From: Chromera velia
Lineage: Eukaryota; Sar; Chromeraceae
Direction: 5' to 3'
DNA length: 22,500 nt
NCBI GenBank assembly: GCA_018398765.1
Contig: JAHBMJ010002389.1
Location: 77,158 to 99,657, forward strand
A model generated the notes under the pieces. It ran no database searches, was not told where the DNA came from, and was given only the letters and a program-made list of their open reading frames with translations. Shown here in pieces: positions 1 to 10,517 of this stretch. A program made the translations under genes and the position numbers. Within the stretch, counting starts at the first letter, position 1, and every line of letters starts with the position of its first letter.

Positions 1-1259
1 TGGCCTCTAATCGATCGACCGTTTGTTTTGAGATGCCTCCGTTTGAAGCCTGTTTGAGCTCCGCCGGGTCGATCGGTGGGCCGCAGCATCGTCAGTGAGA
101 GTTGATTGATTGCAGTCTTTCGCATGCGATTGATAGTAATTGATTGATTATCACGTAAACAGTTTGCGGCACAGGTTTTTTTGGCCTGTGCGGGCCGGCT
201 AGGAAGGTCCGACGCGTGTATGCGCTTTTCCTAGATGCCGCACGTCGAGCGCTCGGCATTGGGGCAGGAGGCCAATCCTCCAGACATTAATCCTAATCCT
301 AATCCTAATCCTTCTCGATCGTTCGTTTCTTTGACGACAGTGCAAGTCGAAGCCCGGCAGTGGACCGCGGGGGAACCCGAACTATAGATCCAGGGTCCCG
401 GAACATTTAATTATCATATCTTGCCTCATCCCATCTTATCAAATCCGACCGAGACTGAACTGAAACTATAGAACTGAAAATGCCAGTGCCCGGTTTAATG
501 CCATCACACCTGTAAACATGCCAGAGAGATCGATTAATTTCCTGAAACATGCTCAAATTACAAGAAAAACTTAGCTAAAATCCCACAAAATCCGCTAAAA
601 CCTCATAAAATCCGTCGAGCAGCTCGGGTCACTCGGGCTTTTGACCCGGTTTTAAAATTTTAAAATCTGGTAAACTCGTACTATACAACATAAAATCGAT
701 CCCATAAAATTTACTATAAAATCCCAACTAAAATATTAGAAAACCGTAGCCAAAAAAAAGAAAAATACTAGGAAAAATAAGTATTAATTTCATTTCATGT
801 ACATTCATTCAAAGACGTCAATAAATTTTAGTGTCAATTAATTTAATAAATGCATCGATCATCTGTTTTTGTTTTTGTTTAAGCATATGCGTACACACAC
901 ACGCTGCGTGGATTTCTCAAGGACGCAATCATTTAGATACACCGCATTACAACGCAATGACCGCATTGCCGACTGAACCGTGACAACGAGTGCTCGGCGG
1001 TAAAGAAACCAAGAAAGACCAAAGTGAGGGTATTTCTTGATTTTCTCCCATCCACCCCAACATCGCTTTGAATTCTCCCAATCCCACACCCTCCGTCCTT
1101 CATGCTTCATGCACATCTGTCTCTTCATCCGGCTGCTCGGCAATTTAGTAAGGCAGCAGGGTAGCCCGATCCATCGGGACGCTGTCAATTTCATCCTTAT
1201 CTTCCATGTTTTTTTTTCTTTCTTTTCTCTCTTTGCCTTTTGCTCTCTCGATGATCAGC
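1..1259. other. Left intergenic region, no gene seen
   Basis: No exon with recognisable protein similarity or a convincing splice-site pair is visible. At 288-312 there are about four tandem TAATCC units. From about 570 to 740 the sequence is AT-rich and repeats a degenerate TAAAATCC-like word. A short stem pairs CGGGTCA (626-632) with TGACCCG (643-649). The right end, 1200-1259, probably holds the 3' untranslated sequence of the minus-strand ER protein gene. Short open frames on both strands here look like chance. Confidence 0.6.
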
Positions 1260-2015
1260 TCAGAGCTCTTCGTGTTTGACTTTCGTCTTTGAATTGTAGA
1301 TCGCCTCAAAGATTGACCAGCCCTCTGTCTGTTGCAGTTCCTCAATGCCGTCGTTAATCAACGCGTCCTGGGCGTCCAAAATCGACCCGTCTTCATCCTC
1401 GAATTCCATCATCTGCTCCTTCACAAACTTCGCCGTGTCCTCCATCAAGCTGGACAATGCCGAAACCTGCATCCAAGATGGTTTGTTTCTCTTTTTTCAG
1501 GCAGACTGTTTGACTTCCTTTCTTCAGACAGACAGGATGATTCTTTCTTCTTCTCTCTTCTGACAGACAAATAGACGGAGAGACTATAAGTTTTTTCTTT
1601 TTCTTCGTTTCCTTCTCTGGACTGATTGTTAAAATGGACAGGCAAAGAGACAGACTGATGTTTCTTGCCAAGCAAGGAAGGAGAAGCCAGGTAGAAGATC
1701 CTGCATGCTCTCCAAAGAAACTCAGACTGGAACGGCATGTGTCGCAGCTGGCCCACGAAAACCTGGGCACCAAAGACACGAAGGTGCACGCACAAAGAAT
1801 CCAGAAACGATCAAGCAAATGAACTGCCCAATGACATGCCAACTGAAGGAAAGAAAAAGAGAAAGGCAAATGTTGTCCCCTCAATGGACCTGAGCAATTC
1901 TACACACAGATACACGAAACTTGCACCATGAAAAACTCTCCCGCGCACGCACACAGACAGGCACAAAAGACACAATCCTACTCTCTCTCTCTCTCTTTCT
2001 CTCTCATTCATACAT

Positions 2016-2047
<32 letters not shown>

Positions 2048-2171
2048 GCACGCACGCACGCACGCGCCCGCTAACGCTCTCGCAGGTCAAATACACACCC
2101 ACACACTTGGTCGCGCGAAACACACACACACACACACACATTCACGCGCGCATACACGCAGACACACGAAG

Positions 2172-2255
<84 letters not shown>

Positions 2256-3088
2256 ACTTTTACAACCTCTACACAAAAACATAGATACGCAGATCTGTTG
2301 ATTGATAGCGGAAGAAGGGAAGTCGCTGGGCTCCACTCAAGACTTCTTTGTGTTCCTGCGCAGCCTTTTGAGTCTCTCTCTCTCTCTCTCTCTCTTTGTC
2401 TGTCTGTCACTATCTCCAGGTCTCTCTCATTCCCCCCCTCCCGGGGGAGATCGTCCTTTCCGTTCTTGCTTACGGCTCTCTCTCCGGAAGGAAAGCGTGA
2501 GTCTGACTCATGCACCGTCTTGAGTCACAGACGGAAGGAAGGACCGCCTCACTGACTGATTGACTGACTGACTGACCAGCCCTTCCTTGGATCCGAAGGC
2601 TGCCCCCCCCTCCTTCGACCACACAGGCACAATCAGATGTTTCACCTCCTCTGGAATCTCCACCGCCGGGTCAAGCTCCTCGGCCTCGATGTTCTTCCTC
2701 CCTATTCCCTTCATCAACCCCCGACGAATCAAAGCTTGGTTCTCCCAAGGCCAACCGTCCCAAAAAGGAAGAGACGGCTTGTTCAAAGGGTTCTCGGAGA
2801 CGTCACGCCATGCGACCCCCTCGAACCAGGACACGATAGTTGACACCCCTGCAGCGTCCACCTTGTCGGCCTCGATGCACTTCTTCACTACATCCTGCAC
2901 AGAGACAATTAAGTGAGGGGACTCATTCATACGAAGAGTATTTGAGTACGCGGGTTTGCACGAACGCAGGGCAGGCAGGCAGTGGGTACTCCTACAAAAA
3001 CTGGACAGCACTGTGATTTGTCCATCCAAAAAATGTTTTTCTCGCATCTCACACAAACACATCGAGACTCATTGTGCATGGATGCACT

Positions 3089-3127
<39 letters not shown>

Positions 3128-3144
3128 GCATGCACGCACGCACG

Positions 3145-3186
<42 letters not shown>

Positions 3187-3970
3187 AGCGATGTTCACAC
3201 AGCTACGTGCGAAGTGTGTTTATTCTGTTATTGTCTCAGTGCACTGCTGAAGTGTTTTGACAAGCTTGAAGGGCTACATAAAAAGGTTCCAAGCACGACT
3301 GCTTAACCAAAGAAAAAACTTCGGAGTGCGAAAATAATAGGAAAAAAGAGGCTGGAGAGAAATCCGTTGCATTGCAACCTCTCTCTCCTGCCTTGAAGGC
3401 CAATGGGACTTCAAGGAGAGTGGGGGGATAAAATAAGTCAACATTCATTTATTCACTTTGCGGGGACTCTCTCTGTCTGCGCTTGAATCCGCACAATCCT
3501 CTCACCTGCACCGACATCTCTCCATGGTCAGGGTCCAGAAGACATGAGGGGTGGTCGCTTTCCTCCAGCACCGGCTTGTCTACAGGCAGCTTGAGGGCTT
3601 TCCGGAATTTGGTCCCGAGGTCCGTCAAGGGCTCCGTCCGGGAGAAGCTGAAGAAAGCCGTGACGGCTCCCGTGGAGTCAAGCCGCACAGAGCGGTCTGC
3701 CGAAGGAAGGAAGCTGACTGCAACGGAGTCCACAGGAATTGGCACGCTTGTCTGCGCGTTCGAAACCACAACCCCGACATTGTCTGCCATCTCCTCCAGA
3801 ATTTCTTGTTCGCTCTTTCCCTTCAGGTCTGTCTCCAGGGCTTTGTCGCTCGACTTCCTCTCCTGATGCCACTTTGACACCAGAAACTGTTGAATCAACT
3901 CTTCGTGCTCATCCAGAGAAAGCACGAGCGGAATACATGAGAACAGTAACGCTCGCGTGAATTTCCACAT
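1260..3970 (-). CDS. Secreted/ER-lumen orphan protein with signal peptide and C-terminal HEEL (3 exons)
   Basis: Reconstructed exons on the minus strand are 3970-3506, 2894-2577 and 1466-1260, all joined in phase 0, giving 329 residues. The start at 3970 is an ATG followed by a classic signal peptide: MWKF, then the hydrophobic run ALLFSCIPLVLSL. The protein ends in KHEEL before a TGA. HEEL fits the known ER-retrieval pattern [KRHQSA]-[DENQ]-E-L, so a soluble ER-lumen location is inferred. The middle exon has a Trp-rich stretch (FWDGWPW) and an acidic segment; the last exon is acidic and probably helical. Donors are GTGAGA and GTCAGTCAGTCA; acceptors are GTGCAG and ATGCAG. I do not recognise the family and assign no enzymatic role. 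Both introns are loaded with microsatellites. Exon boundaries are moderately secure because the phases agree; an extra small exon cannot be excluded. Confidence 0.72.
1981..2253. repeat. Compound microsatellites in intron 2 of the ER protein gene
   Basis: Tracts of CT, CATA, CA and CGCA run from 1981 to about 2065. A CA tract lies at 2119-2140, and a CT, then CG, then CA series occupies about 2172-2253. The alternating purine/pyrimidine CG and CA parts could adopt Z-DNA. Open frames across this stretch are artefacts of the repeats. A further CT tract follows at 2372-2396, and an ACTG tract at 2550-2576 abuts the splice donor. Confidence 0.9.
3090..3186. repeat. CA/CGCA/GA compound microsatellite in intron 1 of the ER protein gene
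   Basis: About 30 bases of CA are followed by CGCA units, more CA, then a GA tract ending near 3186. It lies wholly within the intron between the first and second exons of the minus-strand gene, and I see no coding role. Confidence 0.9.
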
Positions 3971-4602
3971 GGTTCTTTCTAAGAAACGTGCGCACCAAAA
4001 TTCTACGAAGATCGACGCACCCAGAGCGTCTCCCTAGAGTCAGTGGCCGTCCACAAAGCTGTCAGACGGAATTTGGAAGAGGGCCGGGATGAATGGGGTT
4101 GAATTGGAGTCTCTTCTTGGACCGTCATGAATAAGGCTGTAAACTGCTGCGACAGTGTGGTGATGTGCAGCATTGTGCAGTCTGCTAATATCGTCTGCTG
4201 TGACCTCGGATTCTCGGTGCTCCAATGGTGCTATAATGGTGCTCCCAGCTAGTGCCATTCCATGCCATTCCCTAGCTGCAGGCAGTGCCGTCTCGATCGA
4301 TCCGACAAAAAATTTCCATCGATTCTTGCGCCCCGCGGCCCCAGAATGCCCCAGAGGGTCCATGAGGGTCCATGCGCGTCCGCGGCCGGGGGTCGCGGCT
4401 GCATGCATGTCCTGCTGCCGACAAAAGTCGAGAGTATGTCACTCTGTTTCAACAGTGTTCACTATGGTAGCCTACAACTTAGCTAGCTGATCATGCGCGG
4501 CTCGGAAGACCTGCAAAGCTTTCGCCTTTGACGTCATCCTGCAGCCTCATTACACCGACAGATCTGGTTTCTTTCTACTTTGTTGACAACTGATTGCCAG
4601 TC
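3971..4602. promoter_or_regulatory. Divergent intergenic region between the ER protein gene and the ANTH gene
   Basis: The two start codons point away from each other, at 3970 (minus) and 4603 (plus), leaving 632 bases that must hold both promoters and 5' leaders. No clear TATA box was found. Around 4225-4290 there are short repeated words (GTGCTCC/GGTGCT, CCATTCC twice), and around 4356-4372 GAGGGTCCAT occurs twice. These are possible protein-binding sites only by position. Confidence 0.5.
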
Positions 4603-7600
4603 ATGGATTTGCTGCAGAGAAATCTGCAGACACTCTTCGCGAGTGCTTACAGCTCTTCGCTGCTGAATGCAACCTTCAACGATTCCTGTGCACCAAAAGA
4701 GAAAGACTTCGCCGGTCCGTCAGGTGGTGCACGTCAGAGGGTGTGTATAGCGAGCAAAATGCTTTCCTTTGAACAGAGACGTTAGATCAGTCTCCCTCCT
4801 ATAGATCATGTTATTCTTCTCTCTGTCTTTCTGCAGCCGTCCTTCAGGGGCTGATGAGTGGGGACAAAGGGACGGGGCCCGACAAAGCCAAGAGTGAGTG
4901 GAGAGAACGGGAAGCAGGGGATGAGTAGGTCCCCTGAGGATTTCAAGTTACCAATACCTTCCCAAACCACTTAATTCCGTCTCTTATTCCGCCACTTTCG
5001 TCTCCCCCGCCTACTTCCTCGTCTGTCATCGGGTTTCCTTTTCTTTGTCTTTTCCCCCTGCTTCTCTCTGCAGCCTTGTTGCTCGAGCGCATCAGAAAGA
5101 ACTGGACTTGGAAGGTCCGTCACACACACAAGGGGGGGAAGTCGGTAGATAGTTTCACTGAAATGGGTGGACTGTGTATCTGTTCATCATGCATGCGAAG
5201 TTTTTCTTTTTGTGCAAGGTTGCTTGCCGGCTTGCCCTCTTGATCCTTCTTCTTTTGTGGCCTGCTCAGATCTCGTAAAATAATCCTAAGACAGTCCACA
5301 GAGATCAACGCCCTCCTTCGTGATCGAACCTTTTGTTCTTTCCTATCGTCTTTTAATTGTCTTGTTTCTTGTCCAAGCTGCGTGAGGGAAATGCAGGTGA
5401 TCCTCAAATCGCTTATGTTTTTTCACTTCACCTGCACGTCCTCCTCGTCCTCTTCTGCGTGGATGGAGGAATTCTTCGGAGACGTCCGTCAGTCAGCGGA
5501 AGCAGTGGTAGTGTTCATCGGCAACGTACTTCCAATAGCCAAGGAAGTAGGCAGGGAACAGGCTTGGTAGAGATCGAACCAATCGTCCTGGCGTCGTTAC
5601 CTGTTACCCGGAAAAGTTGGTGTAATTCAGGCGCTCTCATTCTCGCCGGATTTTTGTTCATTCTCTCCTCTTTGCAGTGCAAAGTCTTCGAGTCGTTCTA
5701 CAGCTTTCAGGAAAACTATTTGGGGAAAACAGGTCAGACTTGAGTGGGAATAGACAAGGGAATGGAAAAAGGCGAGAAAGAGAAGACTGCAGACAAACCT
5801 GTCAATTTTGTTTCGTTACTCTCACAAGGATCTGTCGAGCTTGGCATGCAGAGCCACGCAAAATAAATTGATGGCGTCCCGAATTTTCTGTTTGTCTTCT
5901 TTTCAGGGAACGTGCTGCGCTGGCTGCAATTTCACTTCCAGACTCTCGGCGAATGCTTTGGACGTTCCGCTTCTGTTCTCTTTCTTCTTTCAGTTGCAAA
6001 TACTGTCCAAGCCCTACCTGGGCTCACTTCCGTTCATTGATGTTGTCTTGCCTTACCGCTTCATCGGCTGATGAATCATAGATACATCTTCCTTTCCTTC
6101 TACACGGTACATCTGTTTGCTTTGCACGCAGGGGTTGCCCATGCGCTCGTAATTCGACGATACGCAACTTTTCTGGAGCACCTCCTCAGAGATGCCATCA
6201 ACGTGCCGCGGTTCAGACACCCCCTGTGCAAGGAGATGAGCATGGAGACAGTCCGTACTCTGTTCGAGGAGAGCGATAACGACCAACTGCTTGAGTGAGT
6301 CAGTGAGGTGTCGTGACTCGGTGACTGATTGAGTGTTCGTTTTAGAGGAAGACGGAGAGCGGGACGGACCGGATGGGCACCGGCCCTTGATTCCTTCCTC
6401 GAGCCTTCTTCAGCTTTTACTTTCATACAGAACCTGAAAAAAAATTCTGTATGAAAGTAAATGCGTCCCGCCAGCCCTTGATTCCTTCCTCGAGCCTTCT
6501 TCAGCTTTTACTTTCATACAGAACCTGAAAAAAAATTCTGTATGAAAGTAAATGCGGGCGCCAGCCCTTGATTCCTTCCGCGAGCCTTCTTCAGCTTTTA
6601 CTTTCATACAGAACCTGAAAAAAAATTCTGTATGAAAGTAAATGCGGGCGCCAGCCCTTGATTCCTTCCTCGTGCCTCGTTCAGCTTGGCCTCTTCTCTT
6701 GTCACGCTTGCCTGCTTCCTCACACCATTTTCCTCAAAAGGAGGAGCCACCACCTGCACTCACATCTCCTTCCGTTTGCTTGTGTCTGCAGTTTCTTGTA
6801 TGCCCTGCAGATACACTTGCAGAGGTGTCTGCTCGTCTTTGTCAAGAAAGCAGAGGTGAAGGAAGGCGACAAAAGCAGAAAGAAGAAAAGCTCGAAAAAG
6901 AAAGACAAACACAAAGACTCGAGATCGGAAAGAAAAGGCCGAAGAAAAAGCGGCAGATCTTCTCCGTCTCTGTCTGATGATGAGGACGAGGGACAGGAGA
7001 GACGCTCCTCCCGTGTGTCAACGGAGGAAGGCCGCATGGGAAGCGAGGACGACTCTGACGAGGATGGGAAGGTGAATGGGAAGAGGAAAAGTGGGCGTTC
7101 GAGTCGTAAGGGAAGCGGGAAGAGCAGCAGCAGCAAGGGGGGGAGAGAGAAGCTGCCGATCTCCTCAGAGGACGAATCCGACGAGAGTGACGAAGAGGAG
7201 AGACGAAGAAGGGAAAAGGAAAAAGACAAAAGGAGCAAGAGTCGGAGGGATTCCTCTGGAAAAGGGAGTGGAGAAACTGGAGAGGACTTGAGAGAGAATG
7301 GTCAGAGAGTGCATAGTAGCAAGAAGAAGGGAGGAAACAAAAAAGGAGACGGAGGAAGCGACCCTTCTTCTTCTTCCTCCGCTAGGGATGTTGCCTTGTC
7401 GTCTGGAGTCTCCGGGGGTTCATCTCAGACGGCTCTCTCCGAGGAGTTTGGTGTCGAGGTCGAGGAAGATCTCCTGGCGACCTTCTGCGAACTGACAGCG
7501 GCATGTGCTCTTCAGGTCTTCAAGGTCAGTCAGTCAGTCTTCTTACTCTCAGCTTTTTGGACGTACGCGGGATCTATCCGGAATATAGGGTGGGTGTTCT

Positions 7601-9528
7601 GTTCTAATGTATCTTTTTGCGTGTGCAATATCATTGTCTTCCGAGCTAACTTGCATGTGAAAAAGAGAGAGGATGGAGAGGAGTCGGTGGATCTCTCGAA
7701 TCTGTCTTTCTTTCTTCTGCTGAGCTGGAAAGGACACCTGGGCAAAGAATAAGAATGAATTCCCTTTCTTCTGCTGAGCTGGAAAGGACACCTGGGCAAA
7801 GAATAAGAATGAGTCTTTCTTCTGCTGAGCTGGAAAGGACACCTGGGCAAAGAATAAGAATGAATCCTTCTTCTGCTGAGCTGGAAAGGACACCTGGGCA
7901 AAGAATAAGAATGAATCTTTCTTCTGCTGAGCTGGAAAGGACACCTGGGCAAAGAATAAGAATGAATCCTTCTTCTGCTGAGCTGGAAAGGACACCTGGG
8001 CAAAGAATAAGAATGAATTCCCCTGCAGGCGTATATCGTGATCTGCTTCTCACTCACTCTTGCATTCTACCCTGCCCTGTTCAGTCCTCTTGCTCTGTTC
8101 TGTTTGTGTACATGTCGATGGAGGATCCCTCTCTGCATGGTCTCGTGGCTGCATGTCTGCAGGAGGCGTTGCGACTGTACAGTATGACGACCTTTGCAGT
8201 GATGGAGCTGCTCGGTGAGTTCTGCTGGCTGTTTGCCTTTTTGATCCCTGAGTACGAATGACACGGCATGCACACGTGGACGGCTCCTTCGGTGCTCCGT
8301 CCGTTGAGGGTTTTCGAGCACCCTTGCTTTCTTCCTCTGCCTTGTCGTGTCAACCCATCGAACCAACCGACCGCTCTGCGCACTTTCTGAAGACCTCTGA
8401 TGGATGACGCATCGTCTCTTTGTCGCGTGACTGTGAGAATCGCCAGATGCTCTGAAGGCTAGATCTAGCAATAGATAGGCAAAGTCCGAAAATCGAGGTT
8501 TGCATCGCTGAGTATGACGTCAAGGTCGAGGGACGACGCCCAAAGACCAAATGAGAAAAGCACACCCACGCACTTTCTCTCTCTCTCTCACTCTTTGTGT
8601 GTCTGTCCGCATCGCTCGAGAGAGTCTGTCTGTCTGCAGATCGAGTGGGGAGTCTAGACAGAGAGACGGTAGGGGAGGCTCTCGCGAGGTACCGGAGCTT
8701 CCTCGAACAGACAGGTCAGGTTGGCCTCCTTCATGTGATTCATAAGGTTGTTTCTCTCTTCTCTTTGGAGGGCGCTGCACTTATCAGTAAGCAAGAAATC
8801 TTCTTGTGTTGTGTGTCGCTTGGTGCCTATCCGTCAGGTCATAGATGTGAGTTTTGTGCGTTTTGCTTGTAACCGTATCTGTGCAGACGGGGTTCGGTTT
8901 CTCTGTGCGTGGCTGAGGACGCTGCCGATGCCGCTGCTTCAGTCGGCAATCGCTGACGTGGCTCCGGTTGGTTCTCTTTCTGCTGCCTCGGTTGGTTGGT
9001 TGGTTCGTGCGGGCAGACTGCTTCGTTCTTTCGCTCGTTCGTGTCTGCAGGCTGACTCACTCACTCACTAAGTCTTTCTTTCCTTCCTTCCTTCCATCCA
9101 TCCTTTCTTTCTTTCTTTCTTTTTTTCTTTCTTTTGTTTTTCTTTCTTTCTTTCATTCATTTCTTTCCTTCTTTCTTTCTTTCTTTCTTTTTTTCTTTCT
9201 TTTGTTTTTCTTTCTTTCATTCATTTCTTTCCTTTCTTTCTTTCTTTCTTTCTTTTTTTCTTTCTTTTGTTTTTCTTTCTTTCATTCATTTCTTTCCTTC
9301 TTTCGTTTTTTCTTTCTTTTTTTCTTTTTTTTGTTTGTCCACTTTCCACTTGATTTGCTAAAGAGGCTTTCCCCCCTCTTTTTTTACAAAAATTTCCTTT
9401 TCTTTGTTTTGGGTGGGTGTCTGCCAAGACGAAAGGTTGTCGGTGTGTCTGTGTGGGTATCTATCTCCAGTTCCTGTCTTGCTGCCGGTCAGAATCGAAA
9501 AGAAAGAAAGAAAGAAAGAAAGGAAGGA

Positions 9529-9564
<36 letters not shown>

Positions 9565-10517
9565 ACAGAAGTAATGAAAGAAGTTTTCATTTGAGTGGAA
9601 GAATGTCTGGTCCTGGGTCTGGTCCCGTCTTGGCTTTTTTTTTCTCTTCTGTTCTCTTCTGTCTCCTCACCTCTCAGTACCGCCCTCCGACGGCCTCTCT
9701 CTCTGTTCATGAGCTCTCACGAACAAAGAGGTTCTCCCGTATAGCGGGGAGCATACACAACAAATTGAATGAGAATATAGTGTCTCAGCACTAGGTCCTG
9801 GTTTTGCTGTGGAAACTCGACGAACCCTTTTGTTGTCTCTCCCCGCAGCTCCCTGACGACGCCTTAAGACGTCTGGAAAGAAGGCACGCCGAAATCTTCA
9901 TGGAGGACAACGGCAGGGACGGGAGGACCTCCGCAGATCCCTCCCGTGACACATCCCTCCCCGTAGTCTCTGACCTGCTGGGGGGAGGGTTGGGGGACGA
10001 TTCGCCCCTTCCCGCTGCAGGAAGGGGGTCTCAGCAGCAGAACGGGGGGCCTCGAGACGATCTGCTGCTTGACATATCCCCTTCAGTGTATAGACACACG
10101 GGGGCAGGGGGAGTAGACAAGCAGCAGCAGCAAAACCTGTCGTCCTCCACCAGCTCCACCAGCACTCCTCCTGGCGGGCTCCCTGGAGAAGAGGGCCGGG
10201 CGGGGGGGAAAGGAAGAAAAGAGAGAAAGGGAGAGGAGAGGGGGGAGGTGGATCTTCTGCAACCATCGATTGACGTTGAGATTGGAGGAGGCGTGAAGAA
10301 CAACGTGAAACCACGCAACCAAAAAGCGGGGATGCAAAAGGGAAAGGGGGGAGGACTCTTTGGGGACAGTGGGTTGAGTGTTAGTGGGGAGAGCTCAGAA
10401 GATTCTGACGACGGGGAAGCCGATGGGGGGTTGTTCAGTACACCGAAAGCATCAACAGCTGGGGGGGGATACGCAAACGGAAACAGGACTGACGCCTATG
10501 AAACCAGCCTTCTGTAG
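4603..10517 (+). CDS. ANTH-domain clathrin assembly protein, AP180/CALM type (12 exons)
   Basis: Exons: 4603-4714, 4837-4893, 5074-5114, 5397-5483, 5678-5732, 5907-5963, 6132-6294, 6792-7524, 8163-8214, 8640-8714, 8887-8966, 9849-10517; 726 residues. AP180/CALM adaptors bind PtdIns(4,5)P2 membranes and recruit clathrin in endocytosis. ANTH signatures: ATFNDSCAPKEKD (23-35), then KNWTWKVILKSLMFFHF, RRYATFLEHLL, LRLYSMTTFAVMELLD, and LPDDALRRLERRHAEIF as the last helix. The PPKEKH-like lipid motif keeps K32 and K34, but the usual first Lys is N22 and the His is D35. Residues about 211-414, within exon 8, are a Lys/Arg/Ser/Asp/Glu-rich insert splitting the ANTH helices. The C-terminal tail is disordered, with three DLL clathrin/adaptor-type motifs (546, 575, 639) and poly-Gln. 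Exon 6 ends at a non-consensus donor (GTTCCG) and is the least secure junction; other phases fit throughout. The start is the ATG at 4603. Confidence 0.82.
6384..6690. repeat. 90-base tandem repeat carrying a perfect 17-base hairpin (intron 7 of the ANTH gene)
   Basis: Three full units start at 6384, 6475 and 6565, and a partial fourth starts at 6655, with a period of 90-91 bases. Each full unit contains TTTACTTTCATACAGAA, a 12-base loop, and its exact reverse complement. In the first unit the arms are 6416-6432 and 6445-6461. The copies are nearly identical, so the expansion is recent. The hairpin resembles a small palindromic (MITE-like) insertion amplified in tandem, but no target duplication is obvious. 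Confidence 0.9.
7713..8020. repeat. 51-base minisatellite, six copies (intron 8 of the ANTH gene)
   Basis: Units beginning TCTTCTGCTGAGCTGG start at 7713, 7767, 7818, 7869, 7920 and 7971. The period is 51 bases except for the first step, which is 54. Because both are multiples of three, long open frames appear on both strands across it. One plus-strand frame continues into exon 9. Conserved ANTH sequence joins directly from exon 8 to exon 9, so I treat the array as intronic. Confidence 0.92.
9075..9335. repeat. CTTT-rich pyrimidine tract with a 65-68 base higher-order period (intron 11 of the ANTH gene)
   Basis: About 260 bases of almost pure C and T on the plus strand. The word CTTTTGTTTTTC recurs at 9131, 9199 and 9264, showing a larger repeat unit made of CTTT tracts plus CATTCATTTC. 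It lies in the intron between exons 11 and 12. Confidence 0.9.
9497..9565. repeat. GAAA/AAAG purine tract (intron 11 of the ANTH gene)
   Basis: About 70 bases of tandem GAAA lie in the same intron as the CTTT tract at 9075-9335. The two are complementary and about 160 bases apart, so the transcript could fold them together. Confidence 0.9.

Noticed and set aside
288-312. TAATCC repeats as telomeric sequence
   Set aside because: There are only about four units, internal to the window, with no long array; a short microsatellite is simpler.
735-760. CCGTAGCCA followed by poly-A, resembling part of a dinoflagellate spliced leader
   Set aside because: Only the first nine bases match, with no donor or leader gene structure.
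1145-1259. An extra 3' exon of the ER protein gene
   Set aside because: No GTNNGT donor precedes it, and the existing stop gives a sensible HEEL terminus.
1811-2515. Overlapping open frames of up to 142 codons on both strands
   Set aside because: They are made of CA, CT and CG repeats and lie in an intron of the ER protein gene.
6720-7238. 172-codon minus-strand Ser/Leu-rich frame
   Set aside because: It is the reverse of the charged exon 8 of the ANTH gene, whose plus-strand frame joins conserved ANTH sequence on both sides.
7530-8057. Minus-strand frames of 135-175 codons with a repeated peptide
   Set aside because: They are shadows of the 51-base minisatellite, whose period divides by three, and have no start context or family similarity.
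8968-9594. 208-codon plus-strand frame rich in Phe, Leu and Ser
   Set aside because: It is the translation of CTTT repeats inside ANTH intron 11.
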